Below, in pieces: positions 15,901 through 26,900 of a stretch of DNA of 64,000 nt. The position numbers and the translations under genes are program-made. Each line of letters starts with the position of its first letter. Within the stretch, counting starts at the first letter, position 1. This DNA comes from Aurelia coerulea (Eukaryota; Cnidaria; Scyphozoa; Semaeostomeae; Ulmaridae): the NCBI GenBank assembly GCA_039566865.1, contig CM076944.1, positions 5,726,501 to 5,790,500 of the forward strand, written 5' to 3'. The notes under the pieces are model-generated. The model saw only the letters and a program-made list of their open reading frames with translations, was not told the origin of the DNA and did no database searches.

Positions 15901-17400
15901 TTTGTTGATAAAAAACAAAATTTTCTCGAAACAAATCGACCTTTGATATTTCCAAGTTCAAACAAACAAGTTTGAGATATCTGCTGACTCAAATGGCTTT
16001 TAAATGAATCCAGCCAAGGGTATTATTTTTGTAGAAATTGGTCTAGCCAAGGATACCATTTTCGAAAACGTTTGTCTAGCCAACGGTACCACTTTGAATA
16101 TGCTCGTGGCAGACCCCTACCCAAAATTTAGCCAAGAACCGAAATTGCATTTAAAAATTCAATAGCTACCTTCTGATTAGAAAACAGCACGTCATGGTCA
16201 TGTAAGAGTGCAGTAGTGAATGGCAAGAGAGCAAACTTAGCGTTCCATAAGGCTCAGTCCTTGGTGCATTTTTGTATTACTGATCTGCTGCTTGTAGTCA
16301 AAGAATCTGAATCCACCATTCATGAAGGATATTTTCATGCAACGAAATATTAGGTACTGCCTAAGGCATGGTAATGACGCTTAGCTGCCAAAAGTACGAA
16401 CTACGTCCTTTGGAGTTGAGTCCATTACTTACCTTGGGAATAAACTGTGGCAGCATTTACCGCAAGGACTAAAACGATCAAACAGCCTTCCTATGTTCAA
16501 AAAACGAATTAGATGTTGGAATGGTGGAAAATGCAACTGTAGGCTTTGCAAAGTATACATCCAGCAAGTTGGTTTTCTAACATGATATATTTTAACTCTG
16601 ATTTGTCTGCAATATATATTAATAGTTTTAGTGTAAATTATATATATTGTAAATAGTAGGCCTTAATTAGCTGTAATTTAGCTATTCATTTTTTTAGCCT
16701 ACTTTAAATAGATGTTTAATAATAATAATAAAAAATCTAACGTTTGTAAGTTTGTAGCCTGAGATCAGGCAAAAGCAATGAAGCAATTTGAAAGGTATTT
16801 TTTTCCTTTCTCCTTTCCCTTTCCTCCCTTTCCAAAGTTTTTTTTTTAAGAAATGGCCCGTTAACAGACTAGTAACTTTGGAGATGGGAGCGATTCACAC
16901 GTTTGGGGAAGATATTAAAAGTTTGACAATAAGACTTGAACTGATTCAGAAATAACTTTAAACAATCTAAGATTATGTTTTAAAAGCTGAAAATGCCAAC
17001 AGCAAAGTCGTCTCATTTCCGGACAAATTGTAATTGCCGAAAGTCACTGTTGACTCCAAGCTACAATTTAATGGTCATGCAATTCTCCCTGTAGAAAAGC
17101 GATCTGAGCTCAACGAGTCCAGACGGCGTGGTTCAATAATTTTATGTCTACTTTGAACAGGTTGTGATAGCTAACATTCTACAAACGAGGCGCAAAACTG
17201 TTGTGTTAGTGACACCGTATGACGAATATCCCATATGGATGGCAGAGAACGAACTAGAGGCTGGCAAAGAAATTGAAGAAAAAATTGTAGAGGAGCTAGC
17301 GAGAAGACATATGCAGTTTGTTGCAGAAAATCAGGGTAAGGAAAAAGATAGATTTGTTCAGGGTAACCGAATAGATCCTAAGACATCAATACTCCCATAG
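6971..17400 (+). CDS. PPCS: Phosphopantothenate-cysteine ligase, complete, eight exons
   Basis: Joins 4'-phosphopantothenate to cysteine using a nucleotide triphosphate, the second step of coenzyme A synthesis, in the cytosol. Exons: 6971-7096, 10118-10206, 11917-12059, 12854-12906, 13569-13730, 14570-14689, 15598-15663, 17161-17400. All junctions are GT/AG and in phase; the total is 999 bases, 332 residues plus stop (human protein 311). Landmarks: [10 protein letters not shown] start, SGGTTVPLE (residues 43-51), [18 protein letters not shown] (nucleotide-binding loop), [11 protein letters not shown] (about 175-185), [10 protein letters not shown] (about 212-221), VVIANIL in exon 8, and EEKIVEEL near the end. 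Exon 2 must end at 10206 (GA|GTATCC), because joining to YFLQHGYAV restores family alignment; reading on gives a false stop. The last about 20 residues after ENQ have no family match, and a possible donor at 17336 means a different last exon cannot be excluded. Confidence 0.95.
7653..8408. mobile_element. Inverted-repeat element in PPCS intron 1
   Basis: Ends are inverted copies of each other: CCAGGGGTGCATTCC at the left and GGAATGCACCTTGG at the right, about 755 bases apart. The element is invaded by a smaller inverted-repeat element (8032-8218). No intact coding region seen. Confidence 0.45.
8032..8218. mobile_element. Small MITE with AATAGACCTTTT termini
   Basis: Begins CAATAGACCTTTTAGCTATT and ends AATAGTAAAAAGGTCTATGG, an inverted pair 187 bases end to end. 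The termini match those of the larger element at 29418-30068, so the two probably belong to one family. Confidence 0.6.
8671..8872. mobile_element. MITE with AGGGGTGGCGCCAG termini
   Basis: AGGGGTGGCGCCAG at the left edge and CTGGCGCCACCCCT at the right edge are a perfect 14-base inverted repeat. Just upstream, 8424-8620 holds a diverged relative sharing the GGGCTAG..GACTGCAGCC and AGCCCCTCTC words. A weaker relative lies at 58687-58850. The termini resemble those of hAT-like MITEs, but no 8-base target duplication is visible. Confidence 0.6.
9478..10072. mobile_element. Foldback element flanked by TA, PPCS intron 1
   Basis: The left arm starts CCGGATGCACCAAAATAAAC and the right arm ends GTTTATTTTGGCGCACCC; the pairing runs about 270 bases into each arm with a loop of roughly 50 bases. 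A TA dinucleotide lies at each side (9476-9477 and 10073-10074), as expected for insertion by a Tc1/mariner-type transposase. It ends just 45 bases before PPCS exon 2. Confidence 0.75.
10390..10680 (-). mobile_element. Penelope-like element terminal-repeat remnant
   Basis: The block contains AACGTTTCGGGCTTTACCCT followed by TCATCAG, a signature of the terminal repeats of Penelope-like retroelements. Its complement is a hammerhead-ribozyme core. No reverse transcriptase is left. It sits in PPCS intron 2. Confidence 0.5.
10503..10527 (-). ncRNA. Hammerhead ribozyme core, putative
   Basis: Read on the minus strand: CTGATGA, then AGGGTAAAGCC with a GGG/CCC stem II, then CGAAACGTT. Both invariant core boxes (CUGAUGA and GAAA) are intact. 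Stem III would be very short, as in Penelope-associated hammerheads that work as dimers. Stem I pairing (CTA with TAG beside the presumed cleavage site) is weak. Activity is unproven. Confidence 0.5.
11257..11380. repeat. Tandem duplication, two units of about 62 bases
   Basis: The unit containing GGCTATTGTTTTTGAATATA and ending AAAAAGATATACT occurs twice head to tail, with few differences. It is in PPCS intron 2. Confidence 0.85.
12103..12631. mobile_element. TA-flanked inverted-repeat element, PPCS intron 3
   Basis: Begins CCGGGTGTCCACAAAAAAGT and ends ACTTTTTTGGGACACCCGG, with TA on both sides (12101-12102, 12632-12633). 529 bases, no transposase. Ends reading CCGGGTGTCC and a TA target are typical of mariner-like MITEs. 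A decayed relative begins at 14080. Confidence 0.8.
13160..13462. mobile_element. TACAAGGC-rich inverted-repeat element, copy 2
   Basis: Close copy of the element at 3936-4242 in the same orientation, 303 bases. Begins CCTGTACAAAAATACAAGG and ends CCTTGTATTTTCGTACAGG; these ends are inverted copies with one mismatch. Lies in PPCS intron 4. Confidence 0.8.
13830..14040 (+). mobile_element. LINE 3' end with A-rich tail
   Basis: Ends TGCTGAATAAAAAAAAAAA, a poly(A)-like tail. The part GTAGTTCGTAAGTGTTG and the following 50 bases match 48630-48710, so this is a dispersed repeat 3' end. Located in PPCS intron 5. Confidence 0.5.
14080..14410. mobile_element. Decayed copy of the 12103-12631 element
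   Basis: Starts CCAAGTGTCCCAAAAAGTAC after a TA and shares the segment around GCAGTATGATTCAAAACCAG with the 12.1-kb element. The right end is missing. Confidence 0.6.
15664..16145. repeat. Degenerate repeat block of TCTAGCCAAGGGTAT-like units
   Basis: Motifs like GTCTAGCCAAGGGTAT recur with heavy variation through this block in PPCS intron 7. The last about 90 bases (GTCTAGCCAACGGTACC and CAGACCCCTACCCAAAATTT) recur almost unchanged at 42230-42300. Confidence 0.6.
16150..16740 (+). pseudogene. LINE remnant: C-terminal end of a reverse transcriptase plus 3' tail
   Basis: From about 16410 the plus strand reads [18 protein letters not shown], then [13 protein letters not shown], then [15 protein letters not shown] and stop. 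This is the C-terminal end of jockey/CR1-like non-LTR retrotransposon proteins, with the CxCxLC cysteine motif. After the stop comes an AT-rich 3' UTR ending in (TAA)n. The 5' part is truncated, as usual for LINEs. It lies in PPCS intron 7. Confidence 0.75.
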
Positions 17401-17979
17401 TTTGTTTTTATTCTGATTTAGTTATGCCAGAGATGCACCTATTTACGCATTGCCTTGAAAGCGAAAGACAAATATCTTAACTTTTAGTCTCTTTGTAGAA
17501 ATTCCTTAACGTGTAAACAATTTATTTATCGTAAACGAGCTAGAAATGTTTTTTTGGCCGTAATGGTTAACCTAAACCTTGAGCTCCCTCCCTTTCGCAA
17601 AGTTTTATGTTGTATCCATCCTTCAAAAGTAGACTTCTCAGATTGTCACTTTGCAAAGAAGGATATTTTAACAGTGTTATTTAATAATGCAGGATGAAGA
17701 ATGCCCGCCAAAATCAAAATAAGGCGAGAACCAAGAAGTTTTACTTTCGCTGGCCTAAAATGTCAAATAGCTTTCGACGTCATTTTTCTGCAACTTAACA
17801 GTAAAGTAAATAATTCTGGTATATTTCTAAGTTGGTCCTGAAAATTTTGCAAACGCAAAGAAATCGAAAATTCATCAAAAATCTTCCTCGAGGTTTCTTG
17901 TCAAAATGTGACGGTAATCACACGATAGATATATTTTACGTCAATCAATTGTACTTTATTCGTATATCGAACACTGTAG
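17401..17979. other. Spacer between PPCS and the first recognised POU exon
   Basis: Less than 600 bases that must hold the PPCS 3' UTR. No clear AATAAA was found. The upstream 5' exon of the POU gene may also be here, but no good ATG-plus-donor pair is visible. Confidence 0.4.
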
Positions 17980-20900
17980 ATTCGACGCAAGGCCAAGGTG
18001 GATCAAGTCCTCCCGAGGAAGCAGTTGGGGAAAACGCATTGTCGGCTGCTTTGCAAGTAAGTTACTGTTAGTGTTTGAAACATTTAATCGTCTTGAGATT
18101 TAAGGTAAAACGTCTGTCGCATAAAAAGCCCCGTATATTAGAACCTTCACTTTCAAAGCGAAGCCTAAGCCTGGTGTGGACCAAGGTTACAAACAGCCTA
18201 TTGTATGAGATTGCGTTGGCGCGTGCAGGAGCATTGTACAGATAATAAAACAGTGGGTGTATAGGCATTTTGGGACGATTGCAGTTTAGCGGGCGGCGCT
18301 AAACGTCATAATCCAATCCTAACCCTAACTAACCCTAAGCCTAACCCTTACCCTAACTAACCCTAACCCTAACCCTAAACCTTACTAACCCCAACTTACG
18401 CTAACTAACGCTAAATTACACCGAACACGCTTTTCTGAAACCAACCCTAACCCTTACCGTATGACAAACAACAACACAACATTCGAATGCCGCCCGCTAA
18501 ACTGCACTCTAGCCAATGTCTTTCAACCCAATCAACAAAATTTGCATAAGGAAAGCATCAGCATTTAGGGGTTTCTCTACCTAGTATTTTGGCCGGAAAA
18601 TAATTGTTAAGTCGTTTGCTTTTCATTCAAAGTAAAATAAAACGTTATTTTGTTGGTCTATTTAATTGTCAACCACTTACCTAAAGTCTTCCAGGAAGCA
18701 AAATTAATTTTAATCTGATAAAAGTGATATCAAGGATCTCCTACCTTGGAATGGTTTCTTTCCGTTTGACCTTTGTGTTTATCCTTCTTGCATTCCTCAC
18801 GGAAACCTTTTGTCATAGCGATAAATTTTGCAGAATCCAGATTTGAAGACTATGAAATGTTGTTTTCTTTGCTCAAAGAAATCTATCCGTTTGTCATTTT
18901 GTTTTGGCCTACTCCTCCCTGCTACTCCTCCAGCTTTGATGCCAAAATCTTGTTCAATGCTGTCCGGAGGTTTTTGCTAATTTATCAAAGAAACCAACAA
19001 AATAACGTTTCATGTTACTTTTGAAAGAAAAGCAAACGAATTAACAATTATTTTCCGGCCAAAACATCCGGTAGAGAAACCCTTAAATGCTGATGCTTTT
19101 GTTATGCAAATTTTGTTGATTTGGCTAAAAGACACTTTTGGGCGCCATTTTGGGTGAGGTAGTGCAATTATTATGTGAGGTAAGTGTATGCGTGTTTCAT
19201 TGTGGCACAGTGCCTTCGGTTGTTTAGAAACACTACTGCTATCATTTGCTTTCTTTGCTGCCCTTCATTCATACAGGAAATCTTCTGTGCAAACGAAAGC
19301 CATTACAATGTGCGAAATAATAACGAATTAATTTTTCGGGCGGGCGGAATTTTACACAGTCAAAAGCAGTCTTTCAACCTTGGATTTTTTTATTCAATCG
19401 TAAAGCTACAATGGAAGATCCGCCCGCTCGGAAAAATCCACTGACTGGAAATCAGCCTTTAAAGACTAGAATCTCTGCCCGCTAGGAAACTTCCATTGAG
19501 TGCAAACCTTTAGGAAATGTCTTATAAGCACAAATAATACGTTATCTCTTGTTTTTAAACTATTTAATTGCACACATTCCTTATTCAGTTTCAGAATCAA
19601 GTCCCTGATAACCAAGACCAAAATCAAGAAATTGGTGGTCCTGGTGGCAACCAAGTGCTAGGTAATGGCGTGATTGGTAATCAGTTGGTTGGGCAAGCGA
19701 AAAGTCTTTATTTTCAAATGAAATTCAATTCTGATGGCACAACAGTAACACAAGCCATTCCAAATCCATCTCCTAACTTACGTCGATCGTTTTCAAGCAA
19801 AGAGGATCATGGACTTACCGATGAAATGCAAGAGTTTATCAGAGCTTTCAAAAGTAAACGCATGTCCCTCGGTTACACTCAGGAAGATATTGGGAGAGAA
19901 TTGTCAGAAATGAATGGGCCTACCTACAGCCAATCCTTTATATCCAGGTATGCTTAGATTCCCTTTACACTATGCCGGCACGAAATGAATACGGCATGGA
20001 ACTGTGCCGTATTGGCCTCCCGTTTACACTATGCCGGCATAGTTTCACTTAATTACGGAACGAAATTAATACGGCATGCTAACTGGCTTCATCGCTGAAC
20101 CGGCATAGTGTAAACGGCGAATACGGCATCATTTTATGTCGGATTCACATCGAGGCGATAATCTGGCAAATGAGAGCATGCGCCTTGACAAATCCTCCCT
20201 CTGCGCATGGTCAAACCTATCGTATTCATTTCGTGCCGGTATAGTGAAACGGCGATTCCGTTTTGACAGTAAAACCAATACGGCACAGTTTCATGCCGTA
20301 TTCATTTCGCACCGGCATAAGAAATACGTAAACGAATCCACGGTTTGTGCATCAAATATCGCATTTTGAAAGGAGAAATTCCTTTGTAATTAGCAAAATT
20401 CAAAAGGAAGGGTCGTTATCAAGATACGGGCTAATCTGTGGGTGAAAGATCAACGAAAATACTAGTTGGAAATCCATTTATATCGCAGCAATCCCAAAAC
20501 ATATGGAGGTTTAATTTGTACCAGAAGAAAGTGCTAAGGTTAATCTCCAAGATGAGACATTCATTTTGAATTTATGTTAAATAGTTGCAATAGAATAGCT
20601 CATCAGAAAATAGCCAAATCAAGAGTTTCCCCGGCAATTTCTTATCCAGCCCCTTTAAAAATGATTTTTGAAGTTGGGCCTAATTGCTTCATTTGTTTTC
20701 ATAAGCACTTCCGGAATAACGCTGCCTGGATTGAATTTTCAAAGCAATATTTCTCTGCTCAGAAAAGTCCGACAATTTTCGTTTTGATCTTATTTCAATC
20801 CTCTAGTCATGTACTTTCAAGTAATTGCAACAATGATTGGAAATATTTATATTTTGGTTTATTTCTATGTGATTCACAATGGCGGAAATTTGTAAAATTC

Positions 20901-23900
20901 ATATTTTTAAAAATCATGTTAAAAATTCAACAGTTGAAATGTAAAAATTGGGGCAAAATATATTTACCAAAAAAATTAGAAAATTAAATGAACTATTTGT
21001 GCAGGTTTCTACCAAAGGGTTTCTTCTGAATCGTACCCAAAAAAGAATTATGGTCGTTCTTATTTTTGTGGTACAATGGAGATTTTTGAGATTTTTTGAA
21101 TGTTTTCTACAATAAAATAAATCAAGGCCTGCTAAAGCCTTCAAAACTGACTCAATTCCATCTCTTTGACATAGTGTCATGAAATCTAACCCTCAGTAAG
21201 CTTTACTTTTTATTTTTATACATAAAACTATTGTTTTCAAGCATTTTTATTTGTCACATCAGCAGAAAACGACCAAAAACGTGTTTTTTTTATGAAAACT
21301 ACCACAATAAAGGACTGTAAGACTTATTCAGTGTAAAATTGTTATTAGAGTGATGAAAGTGAATGATTTTCATCACTCAAAGTCTCTTCAAGCCCCAAAT
21401 TTTTCGGTAGTTATGATGAAAAACACGTTTTTCTTTGTTTCTGATGACAGGACAAATAAAAATGCTTGAAAACAGTGATTTCATGTAGATCAATGAAACA
21501 CAAAGCTGTCTGAGGGTTAAATTTCATGACACTATGTCAAAGAGATGGAGTTGAATCAGTTTTGAAGGCTTTAGCAGGCCTCGATTTATTGCTATTGTAG
21601 AAAACATTGAAAAAATCTCAAAAATCTCCGTTGTACCACAAAAATAAGAATTACCATAATTCTTTTTTGGGTACGATTTAGAACAAACCCTTTGGTAAAA
21701 ACTTGCACAAATAGTTGCTTTAATCTTATAATTTTTTTGGTAAATACATTTTGCCCCAATTTTTACATTTCGACTGTTGAATTTTTAAAATGATTTTTAA
21801 AGATATCAATTTTGCAAATTTCCGCCATTATGAATTACATAAAAATGAACGAAAATATAAATATTTCCAATCATTGTTGCAATTACTTGAAAGTATATGA
21901 CTAGAGGATTGAAATAAGATCAAAACGAAACTTGTCGGACTTTTCTGAGCAGAGAAATATTGCTTTGAAAATTCAATCCAGGCAGCGTTATTCGGGAAGT
22001 GCTTATGTAAAAAAATGAAGCAATTAGGCCCAACCTCAAAAATCATTTTCTTGGCTATCCGTAGTCAAATTTTTAAAATGTTTGCGTTTCATAAACATTC
22101 AGAGTGTACTTGATGGTATGGGTATGAAATAAATTGGAATTTTAAAACTTCATGTTTCTTTAGCCTTATAATTATTCCACAATATATTATTGCTTTATAT
22201 TGTGGGGCTAGGTTCTTGTTTTAATTAAAGGCTTTGTTTCCACCAATTGCTCCCAAACCAAAAGGTATAAATTGTTCTCAGTTGCCTACAACGTTGTATT
22301 CCCAAGATTGACGGCAACCAAACCCCCAAGTGCTTGCCACCGGTTGCTTCGCACCGCATGAGATGAAAATTCGGTCCTTAGAATCATGACTGATCGAATA
22401 CAGGAAACACTTTTTTGCCCATCCGTTGTTAGTTGATAGACTTCATATCTTATACAATTGCTCCATGAGTTAGCAAGTAGAATTCCAGCAAAAAGAGGGC
22501 AGATACTAAATTTTGCTTGTCAGAGTCTTTCGTCATTTATTTCTATTAGTTTTAACGTAATAATATGCGGTTATTAAACGATTACGAGGTCCATGCTGGA
22601 AAATATTTGGATCGCAGTTTGACGTACGGACCGAACGCAGTGAGGTCCGTACAATGAACTAAGGTCCAAATGTTTTCGAGCATGGATCGAGTAATCGTTT
22701 AATAAAGGCTTTATTATATGGCAGAACCTTTTGAGAACGTTGTTTATTGTATCGTACTTTTCTGTTGTGTCTTTGATCCTGTGCATCACTGTAGTTGCTC
22801 GTTGCGACGTTAACTACATTGGCATTTTCTTCGTGTATAATTTCAAGTTCGTCTTCAAAGTTTACAGAAAAGAAATCTTCGATGAATAAGCTAAACTTTG
22901 GCTGACACTTCTTACGGCCTAAGCCTACACAAGGAGCTCCTCCCTTGTTGTTGATTTTTAAGGCAACCCCCGGTCCAATACGGCTTCGAACGAAAAATAC
23001 GGCTTTTACGGACCGATTAAGAACCAATCGAATTGCTGCGTTGCCGGTCCGAGGAGCCGTATTTTCGAACGCCATATAATAATGATACTTCTGGATGATA
23101 AAAAACTTCCAGTAGACATTTCTCATGATTTTATTAATTCGCGTTCAAGAATCAGAGTTAAGGTAATGGAGACATTACAAAAATAGTGTCACGATTGTAT
23201 TTTGAGGGTGTTTCGTTCATGTTTCAAAATATACCTGTGTCCCAAAAAACCGTATACAAATTTGAAGAATTTTGAGGCCAAGAGTTCTCGTCGTATCACC
23301 AAAATATTGTTCATGTTAACCCGCAATGGCTAAATTAAAATTTATTATTTGTCTTATAATTTTCGGTAACTATTTTGCAGAGTAATAATATAGCAAGTGT
23401 AAAATTTCCTCTTAGGCCCAAACCAGAGCTTCCAGTAGAGAAGATCTAACGATGCTAGGAAAGGCAGAAATATGTTGGCACTTGACATCCAAAGCTGATG
23501 TGTATCGTGATTCTTATCGCTAGAAACCGAAAGAAAAACAGTTTCAAAGGACAATCATATTCTATTATCATTAATCAAGAGATTGATTTACTTTATTTTA
23601 CATGGAAATTGCAATTTTAACAATAACCGGTTCATTTGAGTAAAGGTCCCTTGACCAATAAAATGCAGTGATACAATTTCTCAAGGAAAGTCTTTGATTT
23701 AGTTTTGTTGTTTAGTTCAGCAAATCAGCAGCAAATTGTTTCTTGAAGAGATCGAGGGTTGCTATGTTTCAGGGTTTCTTGCCTACTCAGTTGTCTATTA
23801 ATGGCGGATCTGGTTTGGGCCTAAGGGTATATTCTGCGTATGCTGATTTATAGCTCCACAACCAAGTTACCCACAGTGGTCAGAAAAGTATCAAAATTTA

Positions 23901-26900
23901 ATTTAGTCATTGAGGGTTAACGTAAAAATATGCTTTGGATAATTAGGTTTAAGCTCTCGGTGTCAGAACTTTTCAAATTTGTATACAGTTTTTTGGGACA
24001 CCCAGTATCATTTCAAGAGCTGGGAAGCTGATCAGATCCTTTGAAAACCTTTGTGTATAGATAGACAGATGTTGACGTGCGACTCTCAACTGTTGGAGTT
24101 TGTAGCGCTGTTTACAAAATTGTCGTAAAAAAGGCAGGTCTCTCACAGCTTTCTTAGACTAAATTTTTGTTCTAGTTCTAAGAACAGCAACTTCGTGCAA
24201 CTATTTCATTGGTTGAGGTCTGACTGACAATTGCTACATATGCTTTCCCATCTTACAAGGAAGGATATGAGAGTGATACTTAGAAGCGTTTTTGCTACAG
24301 AAAGCCAAGGATGTAGGAAGCAGATCAAACTTGGGGGGGCACGACACAACGGAAAAAGCACTTCTTTCTTTATTGCACAATCTTAGGGGGCACGTGCCCC
24401 CAGTACCCCCCCCCCCCCCCCCCCCTCCCTGTTCCTACAGAAAGCCCATAGAAATTTTCTGCAAACTTCAGTCGCATCCATAGTTTCCTTCGTTGGAGTT
24501 TACATCTCAAGGGAAAGAACACCTACGGTAAAGATTTTCTCAAACTGTATTCATTGACTTCAAAGTCATCGTTTACGTCAAAGAACCGAAAACAAATATC
24601 TTTTGTTGCAAAGAAACATTGCAAACAACTACTGATTTTAGTTTTATTTTTGAAGAGAACTTTTATGAGTGATATAAAATGGAGGTGAAGGTAAAGGTGA
24701 AGTTGCGGTTTTTAGTGCCAAGCGCTGGGATTACAGAAGTAGCTAAGTGCTAATCGAGTCCGCGAACCCTTGTCATGACGCTCAAGTGGTGAGGCTCTTC
24801 CTGGGATCGAACCCTGTCCGCCCGATTGTTCTGGCTGCCAAGTCAGGGGATTACACCACGGCGCCACAACACCTTCAAATAGAATGTTTGATGGGATAAG
24901 ATAGAATGTTTGATGGGACAAAAAGATTCCTATTGACCCAACAACTGGTTGAAAGCATTCCCAAAGGTGGTGCTCCCATGCTTCCACAGTTTTTCAACCT
25001 CTGGCAGATTTGCCCCAAAACAAGATGGCGTTGTGTTTTTATCGCTGCTGTGACGTCATGCCGTCTGGCCGAATAGATGACCTAGCTGTTTTCGTTATCG
25101 ATGAAATTAAAATTGTTTTGACTCAAGCATTGCCTGACCTTTGTGAACATGGAGACACGTATCGGAAAGATAAGAGCACTCCGAATAGGTGACATTGAGT
25201 TAGGCCAATGATAAACATTGTTTTGGTAAGGATCAACAACGGGAAAGTAACCCAAGAATATCGCCCGCATATGTTACTTTCAGATAAAATTTGTCATTGA
25301 TTCATTGTAATTTGCGTATCACCGGGTGACTTTGTGACTTCGTTCGACAGAGCAGAAACTTCGTAAAATGACGTCATCGAGCAACCTGATATGAGGAAGC
25401 GTTTGGGTAAATGAGCTTTTTGAAACGATAAATCAAGAGTTTAAAGACCCATTGTCCACCGTGATCCTTTGTGCGCAGAATGAATAGCAAGACAGAGAAT
25501 TTAGGCCAAAAACGACTTTTAGAACACGAAAGTCGAGTTTGGCACCAGGAAGGATCATAGTTAGCATTGGGTCTTTAAGGCCCAAGTAAGGAAGAAAGTA
25601 TCAATTGTTGCCTAATTTTAGGACCTATTGCAGGGAGCTAAGGGGCTCAAAGTTACGAAGATCCTGCTGAGTTACTTCGTTCCTAAAGGCCCTCCTGTTA
25701 CACCTGGACTCAATACACGTCGTCGTTTTGCTCTTTGGCTGAACTAATACCGCCACAACTACGATTTATTTCCCTGCGCTTTCAGAAACGGATTAGCCTC
25801 GTACTGATTCAACATGGCCTAAGGCATCTGCTATTTTTATCCAGTTTTTACAGCTCTAGGGAAGCAAGGCCGTCATGGAAGCGACAACGACAACAACATC
25901 AATGAGATTAGGTGAGACGAGATGAGCGAAAGTTGAGGGTCTTTGTGGCTCTGTTACACCTTGAGCGACAGAGTGCTACATTTGTATCACTAGCGAGCCA
26001 CCTTTACCCATGGTACATATTTTTGGAATCTATCTATTGCAAACCTAACCCAATTTTGCTGGTCCACAAATTTTTGGTAGTGAGCTACCTTAACTTAAAT
26101 GCAGATCTACCTCAGCTACCCTAACCCTCTGCATATCTGTTAGATCTGTCAAGTTGTTTGTTTGCTGGAACAATCATGATCATCATCATTTATTTATTCA
26201 TTCATTTAGTTATTTTTTACTTATTTTAAAAAGGCGAAATGAAAAATAGGTCAGTCGTAGCTGATTGGGGGGGGGGGGGGCGGAAGGTAATTGATCCATC
26301 AATTTTACCGGATCAATAACCACGACGCACTTGGTTTTTTATATGGTTCTTTATCTCTTCCTTTTTCAAATAGATTCGAAGGAAAGCAACTGGGAATGAA
26401 AGCTGCTGAGAGGATGAGGCCAATTTTAGAGGCATTTTTGCAGCAGAAGGAAGATGAAGGTTCGAAGAATATGAAATTTGGCAAGAAGAGAAGGCGACGG
26501 ACTTGCTTCACTCATGAAGCACAAAAACTACTAAACGACCATTTTCTTAAAAACCCGAAGCCAACTCCTGATGAAATTCAAATGATCGCAAATGAACTAG
26601 GTTTCGATTTGAGCACAGTCAAAGTATGGTTTTGCAACCGGAAACAGAACCTTAAAAGACAAGGCCAGCCAATTCCTGACAATTCTCTTAAAAGTGAACT
26701 AGAAGCGAGGCGGAAACAGCCAGACGGGAACGAGACTGTGGAAGCACATTTCCAGAATGCATTGACAGTGCCAGCGAGCCAAGTGAAGCACATTTTATCA
26801 GCGTCACCACCAACAGGAAATGTCACAAATTTGCCATTTATATTGAGCCAAGATGGTAATGTCACTATTGTCACATCGCCAAATTCGTTACAGGGAGCAC

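Noticed and set aside
18300..18470. A true chromosome end or telomere
   Set aside because: The CCCTAA array is short, degenerate, enclosed by inverted repeats and inside a gene intron.
22659..23126. 155-codon minus-strand open frame
   Set aside because: It overlaps an inverted-repeat element and runs across its terminus; no domain, and the sequence is made of palindromic repeat words.
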